From: Planctomycetota bacterium
Lineage (GTDB): Bacteria > Planctomycetota > SKW154
NCBI GenBank assembly: GCA_026418755.1
Contig: JAOAAR010000071.1
Coordinates: 1 to 8,237, forward strand
Direction: 5' to 3'
DNA: 8,237 bases
Shown: positions 1 through 5,627 of the stretch, piece after piece
Layout of the letters: the number at the start of each line of letters is the position of its first letter
Position numbering within the stretch: the stretch's first letter is position 1
Translations under genes and position numbers: made by a program
Notes under the pieces: model-generated
The model's database searches: none
The model's input: only the letters and a program-made list of their open reading frames with translations
Told to the model about the DNA's origin: nothing

Positions 1-694
1 TTCACCCGAGTTCACAATGCTTGAACTGTATCAGGCATACGCAGACTACACAGACATGATGAAGGTTGTCGAAGCGTTATTCTCCCAAGTAACACTCTCG
101 GTTTTCGGAAGTAGCAAGATAACATATCAAGGAAATGAATATGACCTGACCCCGCCATATCCAAGACTCTCTTATACTGCACTGTTCAAGGAGAATACAG
201 GGTTTGATGTGTGGGATGAAGAGAGAGTAAAGAAAGCGTATTCAGAAAAGACAGGTGTAGAAAAAAGCAAGGTCTACGAGCATTGGCATGCCGTAGACAA
301 GTTGTTTGAGTGGCACTGTGAGGAGGCGCTTAAAGGACCCGTCTTCATCATTGACTATCCCGTCGAGATGTCGCCATTGGCAAAGCAAAAGAAATCAGAC
401 CCGAGACTAGTTGAGCGGTTTGAATGTTTCCTCGCCGGGATGGAAGTGGCAAACGCTTTCACAGAGTTAAACGACCCGCTTGAGCAGAGAAAGCGCTTTG
501 AGGAGCAACTCAAAAGGGCAAAGGAGACCGAGATCCCACGAGTTTTAGATGAGGATTATGTGGAAGCACTTTCGTATGGAATGCCCCCTGCTGGTGGCTT
601 AGGAATCGGAATAGACAGATTAATTATGTTCTTCACCAACACTGCGACAATCCGAGATGTAATCCTGTTTCCGCTTTTAAAAGCAAAAGAGTAA
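1..694 (+). CDS. lysS: Lysyl-tRNA synthetase, class II, C-terminal part (5' end outside the window)
   Basis: This is the C-terminal 230 residues of class II lysyl-tRNA synthetase, the cytoplasmic enzyme that charges tRNALys with lysine using ATP. The reading frame is open from base 2, so the gene begins upstream; the ATG at 17 is an internal methionine. The first visible residues, SPEFTMLELYQAYADYTD, are the end of class II motif 2 (the family has NPEFTMxE). Mid-domain landmarks are SPLAKQ, and GMEVANAFTELNDP, which is characteristic of LysS. Motif 3 is GLGIGIDRLIMFFTN, with the ATP-binding arginine, followed by the usual end IRDVILFPLLK. The C-terminus is at the normal family position, so only the N-terminal OB-fold and part of the catalytic core are missing. 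It is followed after 19 nt by the lipoprotein-release genes and probably shares their transcript. Confidence 0.97.
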   Translation, partial: SPEFTMLELYQAYADYTDMMKVVEALFSQVTLSVFGSSKITYQGNEYDLTPPYPRLSYTALFKENTGFDVWDEERVKKAYSEKTGVEKSKVYEHWHAVDKLFEWHCEEALKGPVFIIDYPVEMSPLAKQKKSDPRLVERFECFLAGMEVANAFTELNDPLEQRKRFEEQLKRAKETEIPRVLDEDYVEALSYGMPPAGGLGIGIDRLIMFFTNTATIRDVILFPLLKAKE

Positions 695-701
695 AGAGAG
701 T

Positions 702-707
702 AAGGAG
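702..707 (+). promoter_or_regulatory. Ribosome binding site that sets the TTG start of the Lol permease
   Basis: AAGGAG lies 6 nt before TTG at 714. No ATG or GTG is better placed, and translation from this TTG gives the expected short cytoplasmic N-terminus (MWRLFVALRYLKRR) just before the first membrane helix of the LolC/E family. Confidence 0.8.
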
Positions 708-713
708 TAGGGT

Positions 714-2186
714 TTGTGGCGTCTGTTTGTGGCGTTGCGGTACCTTAAGCGGAGGTTGACAACATACATTGCAACCGCCGGGGTCACAATTGGTGTGATG
801 GTGTTGGTCATAGTAGTCTCGGTGATGGGAGGATTTCAGAGAGAGTTTCACGAGAAATTGCGGGGGATAAACGCACACATAACGGTCGAAAGTTACGATT
901 TCTCAATTCAGGATGCCGAAACCTTGATGAACGCCATAAGAAGAGTGAAAGGAGTCGCCGCAGTTGCGCCCTTCGTGCAAAACATCGTCCTTGTCAAAGG
1001 AATGTATGTGGATTTCGGATTCATCAAAGGAATCGAGCCTGATATGGAAGCAGAGGTAGGCAAACTCCGTCAGTATCTCTTAAGAAGCGAAGAGGCTCTT
1101 GCGGTTGTGGAATACGAAAATACCCGAGACCATCTGAAAGCGTATGAATATGGGATTGCACAGATAAAGCGTGAGATGGAGGCGTTTGAGGAAGGCTCAG
1201 CAAGAAGACGGTTTGCAGAGTTTGCTCTCATCAGGTTTAAATCACAGTATGAAGAGTTGAGCAGAAAATTGGAGAGATTAAAAGAGCCTTATCAAAAGGC
1301 TTTAAACCGCGCGCCTTTTTCTGATGAAGAGATAATCAGACTCTTCTGCTTCCGTAAGGGCGAGACTCCTGGAGTCGTAGTCGGAATCGAGTTGATGAAA
1401 CATTACAACTTGCGAGTCGGAGACGAGATTCTTTTGATGACTGCAACACGAATGAATCTGGAAAAGATACAGCAGGAAAAGTTCGTGGTTCTGGGAGCGT
1501 TTAAGACCGGGGTTTTTGACACAGACTTCAGATATCTATACGGACTGGTTGACGAAGTGAAAAAATTCATAGGCGTCGAAGGAATAGGAGGAATCTCAGT
1601 AAAATTGGAAGATTTCAAGGATGCGGAAAGGCTGAAGGATGCGATACAGGTTGCTATAGAGCCGTTTGAAAAAGAGAGTTCCCGCTTGAGCGTAAAGACT
1701 TGGATGGAACTGAACAGAACTCTTCTCCAAGCAGTGCAGATGGAGAAATGGCTATTGAGTTTCATAATATTTTTCATTGTTGTAGTAGCCGGTTTCGGAA
1801 TCGTCTCCATACTCACTATGATGGTGGCAGAAAAGACGAGAGACATAGGAATTTTAAAATCTCTGGGCGGGACAACAAAAGGGGTTATGGGAGTGTTTTT
1901 GATTGCTGGAACATTCATAGCGGCAGCAGGAAGCGCTCTGGGCTTGTCTTTAGGGCTGACCTTCGTCTATCGAATAAATGAGGTTGCTGCTTTTATAGAA
2001 AAACTGACCGGCTATCACCCGTTCCCACGAGATGTGTACTATCTGGACAAGATTCCGACAGAAGTGGATGCTTTAGAACTCGCCTATGTTGTAGTACCGA
2101 CTCTCCTGCTCAGTTTCGTCTTCGCACTCTATCCAGCGATTCGCGCATCACGGCTTCACCCTGTTGAGGCTCTACGGTATGAGTGA
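714..2186 (+). CDS. lolC: LolC/LolE-family permease of the lipoprotein-releasing ABC transporter, with a large helical insertion
   Basis: This is an inner-membrane permease that with LolD would extract outer-membrane lipoproteins from the inner membrane and pass them on to the Lol pathway. The N-terminus FVALRYLKRR and the first membrane helix (about residues 16-40, ending VMGGFQREF) are typical. A periplasmic MacB-like domain follows, then an FtsX-type core with helices near 345-370, 392-418 and 455-475. The conserved MVAEKTRDIGILKSLG loop (about 370-385) is the likely LolD contact. The C-terminal end, PAIRASRLHPVEALRYE, is classic for the family. The protein is 490 residues, against roughly 400-415 for usual LolC/E. 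The extra length is a charged, coiled-coil-like segment at about residues 117-205, inside the periplasmic domain. LolC and LolE cannot be told apart here, and a single LolCE-type permease acting as a homodimer is possible. It starts at TTG and overlaps lolD by 8 nt. Confidence 0.9.
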   Translation: MWRLFVALRYLKRRLTTYIATAGVTIGVMVLVIVVSVMGGFQREFHEKLRGINAHITVESYDFSIQDAETLMNAIRRVKGVAAVAPFVQNIVLVKGMYVDFGFIKGIEPDMEAEVGKLRQYLLRSEEALAVVEYENTRDHLKAYEYGIAQIKREMEAFEEGSARRRFAEFALIRFKSQYEELSRKLERLKEPYQKALNRAPFSDEEIIRLFCFRKGETPGVVVGIELMKHYNLRVGDEILLMTATRMNLEKIQQEKFVVLGAFKTGVFDTDFRYLYGLVDEVKKFIGVEGIGGISVKLEDFKDAERLKDAIQVAIEPFEKESSRLSVKTWMELNRTLLQAVQMEKWLLSFIIFFIVVVAGFGIVSILTMMVAEKTRDIGILKSLGGTTKGVMGVFLIAGTFIAAAGSALGLSLGLTFVYRINEVAAFIEKLTGYHPFPRDVYYLDKIPTEVDALELAYVVVPTLLLSFVFALYPAIRASRLHPVEALRYE

Positions 2187-2904
2187 AAAACCAATTCTTC
2201 GGGCGGTAGGGGTGAAAAAAAGTTACTATGCAGGCAAACGAGAGTTGCCTGTCCTAAGAGGAATAGACTTCTCGATGCACAAGGGTGAATGCGTGCTGAT
2301 GTATGGACCAAGCGGAGCAGGAAAAAGCACTCTGCTTCACATCCTTGGGCTTATAGATGTGCCGACTGAAGGAACTCTTTACCTCGAAGAAGAGAATATA
2401 ACAGCGATTCCGGCAAACCGGCGAGCACAACTCCGGAACGAGAAGTTCGGATTCGTCTTCCAGTTTTACCATCTCCTTCCTGATTTCAGTGCACTGGAAA
2501 ATGTTATGCTGCCTCTTCTGATGCGAAACGGGCTCCTCGGATGGTTCAGAGGAAAAAAGAAAGCAAAAAAACGGGCAGAGGAGTTGCTGGAAATAGTAGG
2601 TTTGAAAGACAGAATCCATCACAAGCCAAGTGAACTCTCCGGCGGAGAGAGACAACGGGTAGCAATCGCCAGAGCGCTCATCACCGAACCGCAAGTCCTG
2701 TTCCTTGACGAACCGACAGGCAACCTCGACACCAAAACAGCAGACTCGATTCTTACTCTTCTCAAAGAAATGAAAAATAGATTCAGTCAGACTTTCCTTA
2801 TGGCAACTCACAACAAAGCGCTTGTATCTTTTGGCACGCGGGTTATAAATATTGTTGACGGAAAGATTGTTGGAGAAGAATCTGATGGTGCTCCTAAGAG
2901 TTAA
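2179..2904 (+). CDS. lolD: LolD-type ATP-binding protein of the lipoprotein-releasing ABC transporter
   Basis: This is a 241-residue ABC ATPase that powers the adjacent permease from the cytoplasmic face of the inner membrane. All nucleotide-binding motifs are intact: Walker A GPSGAGKST (43-51), Q-loop glutamine Q95 in FVFQFYHLLP, ABC signature LSGGERQRVAIARAL (153-167), Walker B VLFLDEPTGNLD (173-184) and the switch histidine H211 in MATHNK. The FVFQFYHLLPDFSALENVMLP stretch is typical of the LolD/MacB/FtsE group. I chose ATG 2179 over TTG 2164 because GAGG at 2166-2169 sits 9 nt before it and the protein then begins in the usual way. The start codon overlaps the end of the permease gene, which implies translational coupling. 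FtsE or MacB ATPases are alternatives in the same superfamily, but the LolC/E-type partner makes LolD the best call. Confidence 0.93.
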   Translation: MSEKPILRAVGVKKSYYAGKRELPVLRGIDFSMHKGECVLMYGPSGAGKSTLLHILGLIDVPTEGTLYLEEENITAIPANRRAQLRNEKFGFVFQFYHLLPDFSALENVMLPLLMRNGLLGWFRGKKKAKKRAEELLEIVGLKDRIHHKPSELSGGERQRVAIARALITEPQVLFLDEPTGNLDTKTADSILTLLKEMKNRFSQTFLMATHNKALVSFGTRVINIVDGKIVGEESDGAPKS

Positions 2905-4369
2905 AGAAGGTCCCTGCTCCGGAATGGTCTTCAAAATAGAGAAAGATAATGTGGTATTGGGACGCGATTCTGACTGTGAAGTTCCAATCTCTGACCAAGG
3001 AGTAAGCAGGCATCATGCAGAAGTGTACAGAATCGGTGAGATGTATTTCATCCGCGATTTGGGAAGCCGGAATGGAAGTTTTGTGAATGACGAGGAAGTT
3101 AAAGAGGCAATGTTAAGAAACGGCGACAGAATACGCATAGGCGGTACCGTCTTAGTGTTTGAAGATATACCCGCAGATGCCCAAACATCTCTTCCGCAAG
3201 AAGTGGTCTACTCCTCGTCAATTGACCCAGGCTCAACGATAGAGTTTAAAGTTTCAGCCCTAGATTTAGTGGCTGATATGGAGGAGCCTGAAGAGCGGTT
3301 TCAGCCGTCTTCAATCCATTCCAGGTATCTTTCCGCCTTGTATAAGATGGCGAAAACAATTGGAACAGAGCGCGATGAGAAGAGTCTGCTCGACAAAACC
3401 GCACAAATGGCAGCAGAAGCAGTAGGCGCAGATGACTGTTACATCCTTCTCAAAACTGACGGAGAGAAGGAATTGAGCCTTGAGGCGGCTTTCCAGTTGA
3501 GACCCTCCAAATCACCACTCCTGTCGAGAACTATTATTAAACCTGTGATAGACTATGGACGCGCAGTACTCACGCCAAATGTCTCTCAAGACGAACGGTT
3601 CAAGGACAAAGCATCCCTCGTGATGGGAAAAGTGACCACTATAATGTGTGTGCCGGTGGTGTCAAGTGAACAGACAATAGGTGTGATTTATCTTTCAAGC
3701 CGTCAGACGAACAAATCTTTCAACAACGAAGACCTTGAACTTATGGTAGCGGTAGGGATTCAATTAGGGGCTGCCATTTTCGCACTCCGTGCCGGTCGAA
3801 GACAGCGTGAAAGTATGCTGGGGCTCGTGCGCGTTCTCGTTGAAGCGGTCGATATGAGAGAGCCTCATCTGGCAGGTTATTCAGAGAAAGTAGCAGAGGC
3901 AGCGTTCGCCATAGGAGAAGTGATGAAGTTAAGCGAAGAGGAGAAAGAGAGTTTGCTTCTGGCAGGACTTCTTCACAACATAGGTTGGTTAGGTATTTCC
4001 AAAAAAGAACTCGAGGAGGCTGCTAGGGCGGAGCAGGACGAGCAACGGATTGAATACAAACTTGCATTGGGAGCAGAACGGATACTCAAACGCGCCCCAG
4101 GTCTTGAGAAAATCACTCCTATTATAAAACATTCGTACGAACTGTATGATGGCAGCGGCCTGCCCAACCACCTAAAAGGAGAAGAAATCCCCCTCGGGGC
4201 GCGGATTCTGGCAGTAGCTCGCCAGTATGCGATTGTGACAAAGAGAGGAAACGTGCGGGATGCGTTTATGCACCTCAATCAGTTAACACAGTCAGGCTGG
4301 CTGGACAGCGTGCCAGTCAAGGCTCTGGCGGTAGCATACAGACAAGGGAAATTAGGCAGTAGCAGTTAA
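2885..4369 (+). CDS. FHA-GAF-HD signalling protein with a degenerate HD-GYP-like domain
   Basis: This is a 494-residue soluble protein with three domains. An FHA phosphothreonine-binding domain (about 1-93) keeps the key residues: LGR (25-27), SRHHAEV (41-47) and SRNGSFVN (61-68). A linker precedes a GAF sensor domain (about 147-300), which has the usual core MCVPVVSSEQTIGVIYLSS. The C-terminal domain (about 310-490) aligns with HD-GYP cyclic-di-GMP phosphodiesterases by LLHNIGWLGI, YDGSGLP, LKGEEIPLGARILAVA and spacing. The metal-binding residues are altered: HSxRV is YSEKV (Y332), HD is HN (H364-N365), GYP is GLP, and VADxxDA is VARQYA. I infer it binds a ligand or partner and has lost hydrolysis. 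ATG 2885 is chosen over TTG 2852 because GGAG at 2872-2875 precedes it by 9 nt and FHA proteins start just this way. It overlaps lolD by 20 nt, so it is probably made together with the Lol transporter. Confidence 0.9.
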   Translation: MVLLRVKEGPCSGMVFKIEKDNVVLGRDSDCEVPISDQGVSRHHAEVYRIGEMYFIRDLGSRNGSFVNDEEVKEAMLRNGDRIRIGGTVLVFEDIPADAQTSLPQEVVYSSSIDPGSTIEFKVSALDLVADMEEPEERFQPSSIHSRYLSALYKMAKTIGTERDEKSLLDKTAQMAAEAVGADDCYILLKTDGEKELSLEAAFQLRPSKSPLLSRTIIKPVIDYGRAVLTPNVSQDERFKDKASLVMGKVTTIMCVPVVSSEQTIGVIYLSSRQTNKSFNNEDLELMVAVGIQLGAAIFALRAGRRQRESMLGLVRVLVEAVDMREPHLAGYSEKVAEAAFAIGEVMKLSEEEKESLLLAGLLHNIGWLGISKKELEEAARAEQDEQRIEYKLALGAERILKRAPGLEKITPIIKHSYELYDGSGLPNHLKGEEIPLGARILAVARQYAIVTKRGNVRDAFMHLNQLTQSGWLDSVPVKALAVAYRQGKLGSSS

Positions 4370-4388
4370 TAGAGATAGGAGATAAAAG

Positions 4389-5057
4389 ATGACAACCCTC
4401 TTCGAAAAGAGTCTGAAATGCCCTGTTTGCGGAGAAAAGTTCGAGACAACAACAGTCGCCTCAACGAACCAGATGATTATGCACACAGATTTCCGCCCAG
4501 TAGCCATGGGAATACAGCCTTACTTCTTCTTCGTCCATACCTGCCCCTACTGCTACTACTCGGCATACGACGACGGCTTCGAAGAAGATATAGACCCCGA
4601 GACCGCGGAGGCAATCAAGTTTCAAATGCAACCTTGGAGAGAGCGATTCTCTTCGTTAGAGCCGACACCATCGTATAAGTATCTTCTGGCAGCACTCTGT
4701 GCAGAAGCACGAGAACTTGCTTTCACCACAGTAGCAGACCTGTACCTCCGAGGCGCATGGTGCGCCGCAGAAGAAGGAGACAAGGAGTTAGAGAAACAAC
4801 TAAGAGAAGAAGCAGCGCGAAACTATATAGAAGGGCTTGAATCAGACGAGGTAGGAAAAGAAGAACGGGCTCAAATCACCTACCTCATAGGAGAACTGTT
4901 GCGTAGAATCGGCGCCACCGAGGAGGCAAAAATATGGTTCGAAAAAGTCAACTCGGAAACCATTGACCCATCAGAACAAGGATGGCTCAATAAAGCAACA
5001 CAGCAACAGATGAACGACCCAAAAGAGTTCTTCGAAGACTTCTTAAAGGGAGTTTAA
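4389..5057 (+). CDS. DUF2225 family protein with a double-CxxC zinc-ribbon-like N-terminus and TPR-like C-terminus
   Basis: This is a 222-residue cytoplasmic protein matching the DUF2225 family by its N-terminal pattern: KCPVCGEKFET (C11, C14) followed by HTCPYCYYSAYDDGF (C52, C55). The four cysteines probably bind one metal ion, most likely zinc. The rest is alpha-helical, and from about residue 105 it looks like two or three TPR-like repeats (LYLRGAWCAAEEGDKE, then YLIGELLRRIGATEEAKIWFEKV). This suggests a protein-binding scaffold. The function of the family is unknown to me. It starts at ATG with AGGAG at 4377-4381 (7-nt spacing) and follows the FHA-GAF-HD gene after 19 nt, so it is probably the last gene of the same operon. 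No signal peptide or membrane segment is visible. Confidence 0.85.
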   Translation: MTTLFEKSLKCPVCGEKFETTTVASTNQMIMHTDFRPVAMGIQPYFFFVHTCPYCYYSAYDDGFEEDIDPETAEAIKFQMQPWRERFSSLEPTPSYKYLLAALCAEARELAFTTVADLYLRGAWCAAEEGDKELEKQLREEAARNYIEGLESDEVGKEERAQITYLIGELLRRIGATEEAKIWFEKVNSETIDPSEQGWLNKATQQQMNDPKEFFEDFLKGV

Positions 5058-5200
5058 TCCACTCATCATTACGCAAACCCCGGTAATCAACAAACAATTT
5101 ATCCGCTTCCTTCACGAAACACAGTCTCCCCCTCAATAAAAAATAAAACCTATCATTCGCAATCCCAAACTAAGAGAACCCTTCTTATCTGAACCCAATT
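5058..5200. other. G-poor intergenic spacer without a recognisable gene
   Basis: This stretch follows the DUF2225 stop codon. I find no gene with a plausible start and ribosome binding site in either direction, and no convincing terminator for the upstream operon. Its + strand base use is odd: by hand count 5058-5190 has 9 G but 44 C. A short - strand frame is open through it (roughly 5170 down to 5058) but continues antisense into the DUF2225 gene and has no convincing start, so it is at most a remnant. Confidence 0.5.
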
Positions 5201-5246
5201 TTGTATAGGAATTATCTATTTGTATAAAAGGATTATTATATACAAT
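5201..5246 (+). promoter_or_regulatory. Probable promoter region for the tRNA and the tusA-yedE-porin unit
   Basis: This is a very AT-rich segment just upstream of the tRNA. TACAAT at 5241-5246 is a good -10 element, ending 8 nt before the tRNA 5' end at 5255. TTGTAT at 5220-5225 could be its -35 (15-nt spacer, short). A second pair, TTGTAT 5201-5206 and TATAAA 5223-5228 (16-nt spacer), partly overlaps the first. The two TTGTATA copies form an imperfect direct repeat with GGA downstream of each (5201-5210 and 5220-5232). The position right before the tRNA is the strongest support; the exact hexamers are uncertain. Confidence 0.45.
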
Positions 5247-5254
5247 AATGAGAC

Positions 5255-5354
5255 GGGCGGAAAAGAGGGCTGGTGCCCTCCCAGGGCTGCAAACCCTGTA
5301 TGACATGGCTCAACAAAATGCTATATCAGGTGGGTTCGATTCCCACTCCGCTCC
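5255..5354 (+). tRNA. selC: tRNASec-like gene with anticodon GCA (cysteine codons), long variable arm
   Basis: A complete cloverleaf can be folded. The acceptor stem is GGGCGGA 5255-5261 with TCCGCTC 5347-5353 (7 bp, one G-U). The D arm is GAGGGC 5265-5270 with GCCCTC 5275-5280 (6 bp) around loop TGGT. The anticodon stem is CAGGG 5282-5286 with CCCTG 5294-5298, loop CTGCAAA 5287-5293, anticodon GCA 5289-5291. The variable arm is 5301-5309 with 5320-5328 (9 positions, one C-A mismatch) around a 10-nt loop. The T arm is GTGGG 5330-5334 with CCCAC 5342-5346, loop TTCGATT. The 6-bp D stem with a 4-nt loop and the long variable arm are hallmarks of tRNASec, not of tRNACys, which has a short variable loop. 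The anticodon loop differs from that of E. coli tRNASec (CTTCAAA) only at position 34. Oddities: the acceptor stem is 7 bp instead of the bacterial 8 bp, the discriminator is C5354 (bacterial tRNASec has G, tRNACys has U), and CCA is not encoded. It could be a recoded tRNASec, an aberrant tRNACys, or a tRNA mimic. Confidence 0.8.
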
Positions 5355-5375
5355 CGAAAAAAGTATTAAGTTTTT

Positions 5376-5381
5376 AAGGAG
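5376..5381 (+). promoter_or_regulatory. Ribosome binding site that sets the tusA-like start
   Basis: AAGGAG lies 10 nt before ATG 5392 and 21 nt after the tRNA 3' end. It shows that the longer in-frame start at ATG 5248, which would translate the tRNA, is false. No terminator hairpin lies between the tRNA and this site. Confidence 0.8.
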
Positions 5382-5391
5382 TAATAGAAAG

Positions 5392-5616
5392 ATGATTGAA
5401 ATCGATGCAAGAGGATTATCTTGTCCTATCCCCGTTCTTCAGACAAAAAAGGCGCTTGAGAAAAACCCAACCGAGGTGACCGTATTAGTTAGTGCAAAAG
5501 TCCAAGTTGAAAATGTAACTCGGATGGCGAGAAGCAAGAATTATGAAGTAAAAAGTGTTGAAGAAGACAAAAAAGAAGGGTTTTTCAAAATTCATCTTGC
5601 AAGGAAGTCGAAGTAA
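5392..5616 (+). CDS. tusA: TusA/SirA/YedF-family sulfur (or selenium) carrier protein
   Basis: This is a 74-residue cytoplasmic protein of the TusA family, small carriers that hold persulfide sulfur (and in some branches are proposed to hold selenium) on a conserved cysteine. The N-terminus IDARGLSCPIPVLQTKKAL carries the family signature CPxP with the active cysteine at C11 (codon TGT). The rest fits the small beta-alpha-beta fold, with the usual VENVTRMARSKNYEV near residues 41-55. It has the full length of a single-domain TusA and lacks the C-terminal DsrE-like domain that selenium-metabolism YedF proteins carry. It lies 37 nt downstream of the tRNASec-like gene and 11 nt upstream of yedE, with which it is surely co-transcribed; this TusA-YedE pairing is common. 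The start is ATG 5392. The cargo, sulfur or selenium, cannot be decided from sequence. Confidence 0.92.
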   Translation: MIEIDARGLSCPIPVLQTKKALEKNPTEVTVLVSAKVQVENVTRMARSKNYEVKSVEEDKKEGFFKIHLARKSK

Positions 5617-5627
5617 GGAGAAATCAA

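Noticed and set aside
1403..1918. Long - strand open frame inside the Lol permease gene
   Set aside because: It is antisense to a clearly coding, family-matching gene, and its product has low-complexity Ser/Thr/Ile-rich composition typical of shadow frames.
2254..2934. Long - strand open frame opposite lolD
   Set aside because: It is a shadow of an intact ABC ATPase gene; the product shows no recognisable domain.
5068..5087. Hairpin ATTAC/GTAAT as terminator of the first operon
   Set aside because: The stem is only 5 bp with a 10-nt loop and no T tract follows, so it does not qualify as an intrinsic terminator.
5058..5254. CRISPR array, insertion sequence or integrase attachment site next to the tRNA
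   Set aside because: No regularly spaced repeats, no transposase or integrase fragment, and no duplicate of the tRNA 3' end were seen in the window.
5255..5354. Ordinary tRNACys, tRNASer, tRNALeu or tRNATyr
   Set aside because: tRNACys has a short variable loop and U73. Ser, Leu and Tyr tRNAs have long variable arms but a shorter D stem with a larger loop and other anticodons. The 6-bp D stem with a 4-nt loop fits tRNASec best, although an aberrant tRNACys is not excluded.
5248..5391. N-terminal extension of the tusA-like gene from ATG 5248
   Set aside because: It would translate the tRNA itself, gives a sequence with no family similarity before the conserved TusA start, and lacks a ribosome binding site; AAGGAG at 5376-5381 points to ATG 5392.
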